From contig VXAA01007200.1 of NCBI GenBank assembly GCA_013399115.1, positions 10,880 to 74,879 of the forward strand: 64,000 nucleotides of DNA. The letters are read 5' to 3'. Numbering within the stretch: position 1 is the first letter of the stretch; every line of letters begins with the position of its first letter. Shown one piece after another: positions 1-12,700 of this stretch. The position numbers were made by a program, and so were the translations under genes. The notes under the pieces were generated by a model, which did no database searches, was not told the origin of the DNA, and saw only the letters and a list, made by a program, of their open reading frames with translations. The stretch comes from Anseranas semipalmata. Lineage: Eukaryota > Chordata > Aves > Anseriformes > Anseranatidae.

Positions 1-465
1 CTAACCAATTGTTCAAAATACTAGGAGTTGATTGTAAGAAATATGTATCATTGACCTCTGTCTGTGTTCTGTTATTTTTTACTCTCCTGATCCTCCTGCC
101 TTGTTTGTGCAAAACATAGCAACAATTTTAAATGGCCAGGCTGGTACTTCGCTGGTACAGTACAACTGTGTAAAGGAAAAGGGAGGTTTCCAAATTTCAT
201 TATGGGGCTCCTTTGACTAGCTGTGGTAACTCACGATGCCAAGCACTTGTCATGCCAATCTATGTGCAAATAATTGAAGAGATTAGAGGAAGAGTTTCTT
301 GTCATAACTAACACACAGACTAATTTTCACACTATATGGAGGGCTGTTAAAACTCTGCCTCCCCCCACTTATGTATGAATTTCCACACTCTATGTAGTAT
401 AGCTTATATTAAAACATAAGTATCAGGATAAAAACCAAGGATTTGAATCATATTCAATGTTTGTT

Positions 466-497
<32 letters not shown>

Positions 498-1714
498 TTC
501 CTAGACTGAAAAAATCACATCTAGAATTAAAAAAAAAAAAAAAAGTCAGTTTAAGAGAAGAATATCATGTGTTAGTTGAGATTTTAACAACTTTTATGTT
601 ATAGCATGGCTTTACTGATTTCACTTTATACTAGTTACTAATATGGACCCAATTTTCTAGCAGCAGCTTTTAAAAAATACTTAGGTAAACTCTATTAAAA
701 AGTTAAGCAGTGTAAAGAATCAAATTTGTTATTTACCTTGAAAAAGCTCTATTGAATGTTTTTCCTATTCCAAATTTTTTTTTGCTAAGTCAATGGGAAG
801 GAATTAGTCACCTTTCTTTGTTGCTTTGTTGTACAGAAATGTCATTTACAGCTGGATGCCTTTCCATCAATGCATTAATAACTCGTGTTTGTGTATTTTT
901 ATAGTATATATTACCATTTTATAATGAAATGTTAAATATTTTACTTGCATTTGTATTTTACTTTGATTTGTACTGAGTACAAGCAATTGCAGTATTTCTA
1001 TTTACAAGAATATTTTATTAAAATGAATATTTAAAATCACCCCTTGCTTTAAAAAAGTATTGCTATTTTTTACAGTAATTGTCTCCCTTTCAGTACTTCA
1101 ACCAACACTTCGTCTGTTGTCATAGGCTATCATGGATGGTATATGACTTTCTTCTTGTTCATTTTACATTACCTTTCATTTTGTAAAATAAGGACCCCAG
1201 TACCAGACCATTCCTTGGTGGAAGACATTTCCTTCTGAGAAACTTCCATGCAGACTGTATCACTGGTTAGCAGACTTCTCCATTACAGAACAAACACTTT
1301 GATAGTATCTCCTCAACAACTGCTTTTATTGCTTTCTTTTCACCAGTAACGTTCTGTCACATCTACTTTTACCTGATCCCGAGTATTCCACCTCTGCTCA
1401 GTGACAAAACAGGCAAGAAAAAGAAAGATATGGAAAAGAATGTCTCACTGAATCACTTCTCTTGACGTGTATGATTTTTTAAAATCTGAAATTGGCTGTT
1501 ATCTGAAATTTTGCTGTTTTCCTCCAAACCACACCCATCATAGGATGCTTATTTCTATACGCTCTCATAGCTGAAAATTTAGATCGTGCTTCCTTGGCTC
1601 CTCTTACTGCCAACACATAGTTACAACCACCCCTCAGGCAGGCTTTAAGTACTTAGAAGCTTAAAAGGCTACAAACCATACAAACATATATTGCAAATGT
1701 CTCCCTTCAGTATT
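1..1714. other. AT-rich non-coding sequence at the window start
   Basis: No ORF of useful length and no recognisable coding exon is visible here. The sequence is AT-rich and stop codons are frequent in all frames. It contains a TA microsatellite at 471-496, an A run at 529-544 and several T runs. Its position just upstream of a cluster of plus-strand AATAAA hexamers would allow it to be 3' UTR of a plus-strand gene whose coding part lies before the window. That is inference; intergenic or intronic DNA is equally compatible. Confidence 0.5.
471..496. repeat. (TA)13 microsatellite
   Basis: Uninterrupted alternating TA over 26 bases, read directly from the sequence. About 32 bases further on there is an A run at 529-544. 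Such tracts are often polymorphic in length. Confidence 0.97.
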
Positions 1715-1923
1715 AATAAAACTCAAGATTTACTTAGAATTTTTGCCTCTAATTATTCAATGTATGTTCAATATATATGGTATTTGTTTATTTGAATTTC
1801 TCACAACTTGGGCAATGAAACTTAATAAAAAGTGTTGCCCATGCATATTATTTCTAGGGAAACATTAAGATTTCATCAATAAAACATGTGACTAAGAACA
1901 ACCCGGGGGTTTGGTGCAATAAA
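1715..1923 (+). promoter_or_regulatory. cluster of four AATAAA poly(A)-signal hexamers
   Basis: AATAAA occurs on the plus strand at 1715-1720, 1824-1829, 1878-1883 and 1918-1923. AATAAA is the canonical vertebrate cleavage and polyadenylation signal. The preceding 1.7 kb has no ORFs and is AT-rich, as 3' UTRs often are. There is no direct evidence of transcription, and AT-rich intergenic DNA also yields AATAAA by chance, so the functional reading is tentative. Confidence 0.2.
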
Positions 1924-4900
1924 AATAATGGAAATATTTCTGTTGAGTTACTTGGGCTTATACTTGCATTTTGTTTGAAATATGCTCCCAGTAATCCCAT
2001 CAACATATATTTGGGCTAACACACATTTATTTTTTAAATCCTGCATAAAATTAAACTGCACATTAAAAAATACCAAATTTATTTTAAGATTTTCATTAGA
2101 CAATAGGTGCTTATATTTTATACAAATTTGCCATTTCTTCTCCCTGTCAGCATCTGCTGCCCATAGTGGTATTCCCCACAGCGAAGCCCTATTAATGTGT
2201 ACTGTCGTTTCAGTTACCACATTGTATGGCTACTTAATCATGTTCCAACTCAGAGATTCTGTGTAATTTCTCCTCGCCCTCCCCTTCCACGGTAGTTAAC
2301 TCTGATGAAATTCTCATTTCGTACTGAAAATTGAGAAGAGGACTTAAGAAATAGTAGCCTAAATCCATGTATACTTTATTCTCTCGTACTCTCACTTGCA
2401 GCAGCTCGCCCGTAACACAGGTTCTTACACAACACTCACTGCTCTGATCCAATTCTGGGTCAATGGGCTGCCAGGTTTTTGTTTTTAAAGATTGTAAGTT
2501 TAGTTGACCAAATCTAATCACACATTCAGCAAGTATTATTCCTGAAGGCAAAAAGCTATATAACACAGAAATACTTTCTAAAAATGTACCTGTACCTCAC
2601 AGAACCGGTGGAGGGAACATTTTAAAAGCAGATACCCCACAATCAAGAGACACTGTTTATTAACATCTGTGATTTAAAGTGAAACCCCATCAGCTGACTT
2701 CTAAAGTCAAAAGACTTTGCAGCAACAAGGAGGGTGTTTGGGTAATCAAGATCCAGATTACAGAAATTCTAGAGATGGACCTCAGCCGTGAACGGCACCT
2801 GACTGAGGGCACAGGACATGTGCCATCAGAGTGCAACGGAAAAAAATTCATCGTCTTCTTGTTTTTAAAACTGACAACAAGCCTTTCCTTTGACATGTAC
2901 AATATTTTCCAGAGAAGTTCCATGGATAATTTATTTTAATACTTCAGTCTGGAAGCCATAAAGATGTTTTTTTGAAACAGTCCATATCCAGATAAATCTT
3001 TATTTTTTTTTTTTCCTAGGGAAACGGGCCTGTATACTGCTGTTACAGGCTGTGCTTCAATCAGTTCTATTGCTGACTGCGGGATATTAAACATTACTAT
3101 CGGTTTGCAATTAATTACCCTGCAACCACTCCCCAACTGTTAGAAGCCGACAGACAACTAAAAATGGCCAGTGCCGCTTGGTTGGAAACCCTCCAGCAGG
3201 AGTGGGAAGAGGGATGGTGGATATTCGTGCAGGAACCTTGGGACTGTCCTATCTCAGAACTGACTGCTTTCCTATGGTGGTGGAGCTAAGCACTTCTATG
3301 CACACCCTTACTTCTAAAAGCTCATCTGCATTATCACAGAAAATAAATCACATGGAAGCTGGAGTTTTCTTACCTAGTTTTCACTCAAGAACTGGAAAGA
3401 CATGAACAACACATCCTAGCTGTTAGATGTGTACAAAGGGATGAGCTGCTTTCTAGGATTGCTGCCTCTCTAAAGGCTATAGAAGTCCACATGACTAGAT
3501 TAAAGCAGATGTGTAACTAGTAGACATATGCAACATGGGAAATGAGACATCTCCCCTAATTAATGGACCTGACATCAAATCTGTGGCAGAGCCACACACT
3601 CAGCTCACTATTCCATACCAACCACATTTTAACTGTATATGCTACTATTCAAAAGGCAAAATTAAAGTCAGTTATTTTTAAGACAAGTGGTGACTGCACA
3701 CTGTGATGAAGAATAAAATCAAAGATTGTCATAGTTCATTATCACCCTAACTATCTGCAATTAAAACAGGTTAATATATTCCACTTATATTTATGGAGTT
3801 AATTATTTTTCTAATCCTAACACCTTAAAAAAAACACTAAACCGTATTTTTTTTAAGAATAATGGTGACATGTTTTGCACTCAAACCTACACAAACACAT
3901 CATTAACATGGGGCTACTAGGCTTATTTTTATCAAATCCTACTGTTCATTTTTACTGAGGATCAGCTGAGCAATTTTTGGAGATTGGCTCAGCAGAGGGT
4001 AGTATACAGAGCTCAGTTCTCCTGGCTCAGCCAGGAAGATGCTTTATGCTACTTGTTCTAGGATTGCAGCAGCACCCTGGAGCTCTGCCTAGAAAGACCT
4101 GTAGGATGGTGTCCCACAGGCATGCGCAAGATTTCAGAAGTCTGGGACTTTAACTCACTCCAAAAAAAATTTATATGAAGTGTGGATTTGAAACGTAAGC
4201 TGTGAATGGAGTAGCCCTGTATTAATAGCACGTATTATACAAAACCAAAGAAAATACCAGACATCAGTATAAAGCCTTTCTCAAACTGTTGCAAGTCACT
4301 TTAAACACAAATAAACAAAAAAGAATATAAATCATTGTGGCCTTTTTTGGTGTTGCTGTTTGCTTGTTTTGTTTTTTTTTGGGGGGGAGTGTGTTTTTGT
4401 TGTTGTTGTTTGTTTATTCCTTAAGTTTTGCTTCATGATCCAAGTGTAAAAAAGTAAAATAAATGGATTAATAGTGTGGCTCTCTACAGAAGAATATATG
4501 TGTATTATACACATTATCTGATACTGCTGCACTAAAACCTACATAACTTCCACTTGCAAGTCTGTGGGAATGCAGAAGAAGTGGTCTTGCCCATTTCCCA
4601 AAGATTTAGCGAGCAGTGAGATGTCCTGTTATGCAATTCTAGTGTTTTGCAAAATACACCGTATTTGTCTGAGTATGAAGCATTACAAACAATTCAAACT
4701 TAGCTACATTTGTCAAATAAACTACAATATACTATTCTTGCATTGTGCTTTCTTGCATATTCACTAATTCACAAAACTCAATGATGAGCAATTGCTCTTC
4801 CAGTTATTAGTGAGAAATAGTGAAGCTGAATGACATAATTATTTACATCTATGCCATTTTTCATCTAAGCATGGAGTCATACTTACTGTTTGGAAGGGCC

Positions 4901-7016
4901 CTTAAAGTTCTGTTTCTTTGTGGTTGGTTTTATAGTATTTACTATTTACCTCCCTCATCAAAGGGTACATATACATAAAGTATATACGTACATTTATATA
5001 TCCATATAATGATTCTCTCCTCAGTAACTACTTGGAATGTTGTTGCATATTTCCCCCCAAATTTCTACAACTAGGTCATGAAAGTAATTACTCATTTTCC
5101 CCAATGTAACAAAAAGGTCTTGGAATGTAGGTCAAACCAAGGAATTTAACGCTATTTTTTTCATTTTTTCCCTAAATAGGGAAAAAAAAGCACGTGTTAA
5201 TATAATCCTATTTTTAGTGTGGTCTTTTCTTTATGTTTTATTTAAAATGTTAATGGAGTGTATCTGCAATTCAGATAATTTATCTTCAAATCACTGTTCT
5301 CCCGAATAATGCACTGAGCACTGTAATAAACAGACAAGTCCTCTTAAGGAACATGCATCAATTCTGTTCCCTTCTGAAGCACACTGAAAATGCCCTCTAA
5401 CAGGGCACAGCAGCATTACATAAATCATCTTATATGAAAAATTAACATGACATCAAATATTTATAAATATTAATGTGTATGTTAATATAACCAAAGCTGT
5501 AACAAACAATCATAACCTTGCCAAGTTTCTTAGGACAGGCGCCGCTGATAATGATATCCATTATCTCTGGAGGAACGCACAATTATGAAAGTATACATGG
5601 GATGCTATATTGTTATCTGCTTTTAAGTTCATCCATTAGACACTCCACCTCACATTGGATGTTAACCCTCCTCTTAGCTTTTTGTCAGGTACTAATATTC
5701 TGTGTGTTTACACATTCATGTGAATGAAAAATGAACAACTGTTAAATGTATACGCTTTCCCTACTTTGTTATCACATGTATTTAATTTGATAACATATAT
5801 TCATTTACCCTATGCCAATTATTACCTTATAACATCTCGTATCTACCTACCTATCTGTCTGTCCGTCCATCCCTCTATCTGGTACATAGCTTAGCTCAAA
5901 TAGGAATTTTTGGTCTCCTTCGGATTATCTTTTGCACACGCTGCATTTATGCTACTATGATTAAAGTCGTGTCAGCATTTACACTAGAAACTTTAATTTT
6001 TGTGGCCTAATAACTACTCCGTAAAAATTAATTTCACACAAACATAAAATAGAGCAGAATGCATCTCACTGTGATTAAATTTGATTAGTGGCTACCAATT
6101 TCAAGCACTTTTGGTTATTATTGCTTATCCTACACTGTAGCGATGGGGAACAAAACGTTAAGCCAACACCACAGCAGTACCTGTGTTTCTCAGACAGACA
6201 TCATGAGAGGTTTTAGAACTTTGCAAATATGCAAAAGAGATTATGGTCCAGGAAAGTTCCCTAAAGGTTTAAGTTGCACACCCAAGGCTAAGTGATGCTG
6301 ATTACCATTTGCAATGAAGCCTTCACTTCATTGCTGTGCCTCTTTTGTAATACCTAGATTCAAATCCACATGACGTCCTTTTCCTGTTACTTATTTTTAC
6401 AAGATAGGTCATCATAAATACATATGAAGTAAAAAGTCACTGAAATACTGTACACTGTCAACATCCATCATCATTCGAGACAGAAAAAAAATCAATATTA
6501 ACAATTCTACATAATAACATTCTCTCCCTTAAGATTATTACCAGTGCTATTATTATACATGAATATAGTGAAGTGCACTTCAGAAGTTTTTTGAGAAGAT
6601 AAGCTTTAAAAAACAGGCTTACCAGCTAGAATATTACTATCTGTATTTTACTGAGGAGTCAACCAAAATGCAAAGTAGGTAACAGACTTGTCCAAACTGA
6701 GGAAAAAAAAAAGCGTGTAGCTCAACCAGGTGGCATCTGGAATAATGGAGTGCAGCGAAACCATCTTTCAGTGCTCATCTGTGACACAACCAAATTTCCT
6801 ACAGGTGTAGTTACATTTAAAGCTGCAGCTGAGAAAGAAGGAACGTTTGCAACTCATGTGACTTGTGTATGATAATTAAATGTCATTCTAATGGTTCTGC
6901 TTAGTTTTAAAATCAGTGTTATTTTTTAAATCTGAAAACATTAGGATTTACGTGATTATGCCAGAAAAGCTAGGAAAGTATAACACAGGAAGTGAAAGAC
7001 ACTTTTTAAAAACTAA
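1924..7016. other. gene-free stretch with simple repeats
   Basis: I see no splice-bounded open frame or RNA gene here. ORFs reach at most 110 codons (minus strand, 2234-2566), within what chance gives in AT-rich DNA, and none resembles a known family. The stretch holds a T/G-rich segment with a G7 run near 4381-4387 followed by GTT-type repeats to about 4415, and a degenerate TCTA/TCTG/TCCA tract at 5841-5880. Intron or intergenic DNA is the simplest reading. Confidence 0.6.
5841..5880. repeat. degenerate tetranucleotide tract (TCTA/TCTG/TCCA type)
   Basis: Forty bases made of variants of a TCTA-like tetramer, with internal steps to TCTG and TCCG/TCCA. This is an old, imperfect tetranucleotide microsatellite. 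Confidence 0.85.
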
Positions 7017-7293
7017 AATCACAGAATGGCTTGGGTTGGAAGGGCCCTTAAAGACCATCCAGTTCCACCCCCCTGCCATGGGCAGGGACACCTCTCACTA
7101 GACCAGGTTGCCCAAAGCCCCATCCAACCTGGCCTTGAACACCTCTAGGGATGGGGCATCCACAGCTTCTGTGGGCAACCTGTTCCAGTGCCTCACCACT
7201 CTCATAGTAAAGAATTTCTTCCTAATATCTAATGTAAATATCCCCTCTTTTAGTTTAAAGCCATTATGCCTTGTCCTATCACTACACTCCCTG
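7017..7293 (-). mobile_element. CR1 LINE 3'-end fragment
   Basis: Read on the minus strand, this is the 3' terminal part of an avian CR1 non-LTR retrotransposon. Recognisable stretches in order are the GATAGGACAAGG block, the segment giving the 'ggtgaggcactggaacagg' motif, the 'gttcaaggccaggttggatg' motif, and the tail 'cttccaaccca' followed by a degenerate ATTCTGTG end unit. CR1 normally has no poly(A) tail and ends in short 8-bp units, as here. The copy is 5'-truncated, starting at the equivalent of 'cagggagtgtagtgatagg', and carries no reverse transcriptase sequence. It cannot move by itself. It is the strongest taxonomic signal in the window and points to a bird. Confidence 0.95.
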
Positions 7294-7417
7294 AGTTTAT
7301 GTTTGGATGAGTCACCTAAAACATGTTCTCAACAGTTAAGATTGTAATGATTACTCTGATATTGCAAAAGAAGGAAGCGCAAAAAAAAAAAAAAAAAAAA
7401 GATTTTAAAGAAATCCT
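7294..7417. other. spacer between two CR1 fragments, with an A20 run
   Basis: These 124 bases show no CR1 similarity that I can recognise. They contain a 20-base A run at 7381-7400, directly before the plus-strand CR1 fragment. The spacer is what complicates reading the two CR1 pieces as one insertion. Confidence 0.7.
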
Positions 7418-7595
7418 AGGGCTGGAGCACCTCTCCTATGAAGAGAGGCTGAGCTGGGGTTGTTCAGCCTGGAGAAAAGAAGACTCCAGGGTGACCATAT
7501 AGAGGCCTTCCAGTACCTAAAGGGGGCCTTCAGGAAAGCAGGAGAGGGACTCTCTATCAGGGACAGTAGCGATAGGACAAGGAGTAATGGCTTTT
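7418..7595 (+). mobile_element. CR1 LINE internal fragment, opposite orientation to its neighbour
   Basis: On the plus strand this matches the CR1 segment just upstream of the 3' terminal region: 'ggagcacctctcctatga', then 'ggttgttcagcctggagaa', 'ggccttccagtacct' and the GATAGGACAAGG block ending at 'taatggc'. Unusually for CR1 it lacks the conserved 3' end, and stops at the place where the minus-strand fragment at 7017-7293 begins. The two copies share about 36 bases of the element in inverted orientation. Non-autonomous remnant with no coding capacity. Confidence 0.92.
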
Positions 7596-9223
7596 TTGCA
7601 GTTTTAATCTTCATTTATTAAAAAATCCAATAGTTTTCAAGTAAAAAAGTCACCCGTGGCTGAGGACAGAAAACAGCAGTGTATTTTCCCTATTATATAA
7701 AATTATCAGTACAGTTTTTCTCAGCAATTACCTTTGTATTTTCTATCCTTTCCCTGAGAATACTGTATGTGGAGTCAAAACGCTTTGGTTATATGTTTAG
7801 AATAACATCTAATCCCTGCAGTTAAAAATGAGAACATGGGTAAATTAGCTTGCACATGTTTCTGTAGCTTCTTAAAAAGGCTATAGTCTGGTAGAAGTGA
7901 TTTGGTATTTGCTCTGTATTATTACATAGTGAGAAAAGTTCACTGGTACTCTTTGTTTTAATCAAGCCTCTTTTAATGCCACAGTCTTCCATATTAATTT
8001 CCCAGTCAAGAAATACTGTATTACTGTACTCTAAATACATGTTCATTAATGCAGACATCTAACTTTTTCTGTACAGAGACCTTGCTTATACCCCAAATAG
8101 TGTTTTAGTCTTATATATTCTTGTATTAGAATTAATCATGTGAAAATATAATTGCTTTCACTAATTTTACCAATAAACTTAAAATAAACAAATAAATAAA
8201 CCAAAAATACCAATAAATAGACTGATCTGAAAAGCATATACTTAAAGAACAGATGTTAGTTTAAAAATTGCATATTTCTTTTTAAAAAATGCTTTGATCC
8301 CTTTCTTATTGATGTAAAGATGACTTAAATTTCTGATTAATGTACAACTCTCTCTGGACAGAACTGTGATATTTCAGAACTATATCCTGTATATCATTTG
8401 TACATTTTTTAAAAGAAAAGTTACAAAAGTAACAGTTAAAGATAAATATTTTCTGATTCTTCTGCAATGCCTTTTCCTGGTAGCATTAAGCAGACTGAAG
8501 CAGTTTTTAGACAAGTAAGGACCACGACAAAAATACTGAAAGTTCCTACTGAACTAAAAAGACCCCTATCAGACTTCACTGATCCTTCAGAAAACATAAT
8601 GGCATTAGAAGTATGGGCTTAAAAAAAAAAACATATAATTCTGGAAGCATGTATTCTTTTCAAATATGGCCACAGTGGTACCTGCATGATTTAATTGAGG
8701 TATGACAACAAAGCAAATTGGAGGCATGAGGAGAAATATGGATTTTACTTAAATGAGTGGAGAAACTGCTGGTCTTGTGCCACAGTGGACTGCATTCAAA
8801 AACCAGCTGCAACTAGGTACAGGAATGAATAAAGGATCTAAGGCTGATGGAAACGAAGCGTGTTACCAAGGTGACACACTTTATCATGGTGGGACAGCTG
8901 TACTCTTATTGAAACATCCGAATTCAAATAACCCATGGTGTGTTTTTGCTGAAGAGACAACTTGCTTTCTCCACTTAAAAGACAATAAATTGCTGTAATT
9001 ACTAATAGAAATAATGCAAGGAGCAGAAAAGGATGTGTTTTGTACAATAAGGAATTAGGACAGGAATGAGAAAAAAGTTATAAAACCTAGTAACATTTTC
9101 AATGTTTTCCATATTAGTGAAGATTACAAACTAGTCAGCAACCATTGTACTTCTACGTAATTATGTTGCTAATTGTAAAATACTGCTTATGAAGTCCTTA
9201 ACACCAAGGAATCAGCTTCAAGA
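7596..9223. other. gene-free stretch
   Basis: AT-rich sequence without a convincing exon or RNA gene. ORFs of about 80 codons overlap each other on opposite strands (for example 8753-8998 plus and 8838-9047 minus), as expected by chance. AAAT/CAAA-like short repeats lie around 8165-8215. Confidence 0.55.
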
Positions 9224-9379
9224 CGGAAGTGCCTTCAGAGTGGCATGGAGACACTTCCTTCCCTCGGTGTCACTGTGGACCACTCGAGGCAAGAGACAGC
9301 AGTCATTGCCTGGAAGGCTGACGCTTCCTTCACGAAGAGTCAGGAGGCTGCACGTAGACAGACGCAAACTTCTGGGCCG
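9224..9379. other. small GC- and CpG-richer patch
   Basis: Eight CpGs (9224, 9265, 9285, 9322, 9333, 9353, 9363, 9378) fall within 156 bases, whereas surrounding kilobases have almost none. The patch is also clearly GC-richer than its flanks. It lies inside a plus-strand ORF at 9189-9461 (90 codons, arginine- and leucine-rich), which I do not recognise. It could be a small promoter or enhancer, an unrecognised exon, or a more recent insertion. Too small to meet usual CpG-island length thresholds. Confidence 0.4.
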
Positions 9380-9656
9380 GCTTAGAGAGGCAAGGGCTCT
9401 ATTCCAGCTGATTGACAGCTATCTCCACTCTCTTGTTTATAATTACATTTTTAAATTTTAGCTGTTGCATTCCACTGCCACTAGAGCTTTGCTAAGCATA
9501 AATATACGGTTAAGTAGGGGCTCTACCTTTTGTATACCCAAGGAAATAAAAGTAAGACAAATTAAATAAAATCAGAATTGCTTTATGTTTCTTTTCTTGA
9601 CTATTTCAAGTTTCCTTCCTTTTCTCTTTTTCTCATATTTACTTAAAATGTTTCAG

Positions 9657-9715
9657 GCATCAAACTTACTAAAGTAACATCTAATACTTTCACTCAGAAC
9701 GTGACAATAGTCAGG
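9657..9715 (+). CDS. candidate internal coding exon, 59 nt
   Basis: A long pyrimidine-rich tract (about 9610-9640) leads to TTTCAG at 9651-9656. The segment ends in a donor reading CAGG|GTAAGTA at 9715/9716. Two of the three frames contain stops. The third is open throughout and gives IKLTKVTSNTFTQNVTIVR after two bases completing a split codon, so the exon would enter in phase 1 and leave in phase 0. I do not recognise the peptide. It begins about 280 bases after the CpG patch. Decoy exons of this quality occur in vertebrate introns, and the strand is opposite to the other strong candidate at 33.4 kb, so at most one of the two need be real. Confidence 0.27.
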
Positions 9716-12700
9716 GTAAGTACACATCACAAGACATTCTGTGAACGATAACCTTTCTCAAGGCGTCCAGAATGGATCTTTGCACTCAAGTTCCTCCCAT
9801 ATGACTCACAAAATATCATCTAGATGTGATCAACTGAATTGCTGATTAGTTTTTTTGGTCATAAAAGCAAGCAGATTGCAGATAAAAGAAACAGTTCAGA
9901 GAGAAATATTGAAAAGTTCTTCTCTTGATGTAGAGTTCCTGAAGTTAACACGGTTTTAATTTGAAATACCTTAAAATTAACACAGATTTTTTTTTGTTTG
10001 ATGTATATATTCAGCTCTACAGCATGCCTAAGTTTTCTGGCAGATAGGAATAGAATGAAAAGTCATACAGTACACACAACTTTATCTGCAACTCATTTCA
10101 TCAACATTAATGACATTTCACTTCTTTTCTTTAGATATTAATTTGACTTTTCAAAATCTATATCAGATTCAGCGCTAAAAGATATAAAAAAGCATGTCTA
10201 TTTGAAAAATATTTAGCACAGGTCTTTTCGACTCAACCCAGGGAAGAGCACTGCCCCTCCTCCTACAGTAGCGATGGTGCTTCAGGAACAGTGAAATATC
10301 CTGGCGAGAAGATGAGATTCCAAACAGCAGTCTCCATCAGCTAGCCAAAGCAGCTAGCTAGAGTCCAGATACTAAAATAAGCAGAAGTATTGGCAAAAAA
10401 GGATGGGAAGTAAGATTGGATCTAAAAAGCAGCATTAATTATGTATAAGAGGAAAATACACACAGGGAAATTTCTTCAGAGCCCGGCTATATTGCCTAGT
10501 GACAGATTCATTTTTACCAATAGGGCAGGATTCCCCCCTGCCCTGGAAGGTCATAGTTGAAGTTCTCATTGCAATCTGGACAAGTCTAGGATGACCATGT
10601 CTGTATTTCCCCACATTAACCAAGAATTCTAATGCTGGGAACAGGGAGGGGTTGTGGCACTTGGGAACAAAAAAAGGAAAAAAAAAGAGACAAGCTCAGC
10701 TGTGGTGGAAATAAAAGATGTCTCGTGTGAGGACTGGGATGAAACTTGAAATGCAATTCCTGGAAAACCTGGGAATCTGTCGGAGTGCAGCATTTTCAAA
10801 GGCTGCTCAACCTTAGACCAATATTAAGTTCTTGTGCTGAATGAAGACAGTCACCTCTCTCAGGCTGCAAAGCGCGATGTTATTGATGGCTATACATGAA
10901 AAGCACATACCCCAAAGAGTATAAATAGAAATATACGCATTTAAAATTGCTAGAGTGGTTGTATACCTGAAACAGCTCTGTGAAAGCAGCAAGGCTAGTG
11001 CTCTAAATACTGAGTCAGGGGATCATACTTAGCCCTGCTCTCCTGCTCACTATACTCTGCCTGGGGCTTTGCAGAAACATTACTTTAAAATCACTTAAAA
11101 ATTACTACACACCTCTTTTACACCACTTCTTTTACACCAGTTAATTACTTTGCAAGCTACAAGTACCAGTTGTGATCTGCAGTATTAATATACTGTAAGC
11201 ATGGTTGTTCACACTGGTGCACACACAGTAAAATACAAGCATGCTTTTGGCACTTTGTCTGGGATACTGCTAATCATTTACATCTCCTCTGTCTGGCCAT
11301 GTATCCAGACACGAGCTTTAAAAATGGCAGACAAGGAAGGTACATTTAAAGCTTCATTTGTTTAATCTTACAGTGGAATTAAAACAGTAATACTTAAATT
11401 AATTAAAACAATAATATGCTTTTTTTTTTTTTAAACCACAGTCTGAAAACAAGTTGTTCTGAAAGTTTTGCAGCTCTCAAAACTCATGAAAACAGTGTTC
11501 TCAGCAGACCTGTAAAGCATCAAGAGTTTAGTGTTCTTAGTGTTTTTAATCTCCAAGCAATTTCTCAGTGTCTGGAAGCATAAACCTGATCAGGAGATGA
11601 GTAATTCTTTAGATGCTGAAATCTGCTGGGACTATGTTGAGCCTTAATAATCAAAAATAGTTCTTCTGGTGGATGTCCAGACACAAGGCGGATCCTGAGT
11701 CAGTTATGAATAGCACAGCATATTAAAAGTACTAATTTTTAATACAAAGCAATAAACTGCAGCTTTTCCCTCATCACCCTGACAACCAATTTTCTATAGA
11801 TTTAGACTTGATAACCCTGGATGAAACCCTGTTATAGTCAGTATAATGACACACAAACAGAAAAGCTCAACACTTCTTTCCCCTAAAGCTCGGCAGTTTG
11901 AAACACTGAAGTTGCACATGAAGCACCGGTAATATTTCTCTATGATTTACATCAGATTTAACATTTCTGCACAGGTCAACCCGAAGCATCACGATGACCA
12001 AGTACAAGCTTATCATACCAAAGGTCATGCAAAAGTGTCCCTGCATTGAGAGCTGTTTTGTCTTTCCTGTTTATTAACGCTGATCTATCCATACTAATGG
12101 ATTTAGCTTGTAGGGGGCTGGGGAAAGAATGAGCATCACTACAACTCAGCTTCCATTCTTCATTAATATTAATATCATCTTCAACCATAGCACACCGGTA
12201 CAGTACATGCTAACAACTTACAGGACCAAGAGCTCCTCTGCTTAACAGGCACATGTATTAATTTTTAAGAATCAAACACACTTTTTAATATGTTATTATT
12301 CTGCATTATTAACTGTGGCCCTATATGACAACAAAGATCTTTGTTTCAGTAACATCTCTTCAGACTTCATGGTCTGAAAGTGACGACATAAAGTCTAATG
12401 TTTACCATATGAAAAATAAGTTTATTTTAAAAAACACTGCTATATTTAAAACAAACAGAAAATATATCCAGATATCAGTAATGCAGTCCCTATACTTAAA
12501 AAGCTTCCAGTTTAATTACTATGGGTTTACTTACACAAATGCCCACAAGAAGTCCCATTAAAAGCAGTGGAAGTATATACATCTGTCAGGAAAATCTGTG
12601 CAGATAAGCATCTCAGACTGAATTCTTATTTTTGTAAATCAGGGCGATCTTTGCATTATGCAGTGCTCTGCATTCCTGTCACTATAGCTAACTAATTGAA

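Noticed and set aside
2234..2566. 110-codon minus-strand ORF
   Set aside because: No recognisable family or splice context, and about the length expected by chance in a window of this size and composition.
4891..4907. 17-base exact match to the CR1 3' region (TGGAAGGGCCCTTAAAG)
   Set aside because: The match does not extend clearly on either side, so it is too short to call a CR1 copy.
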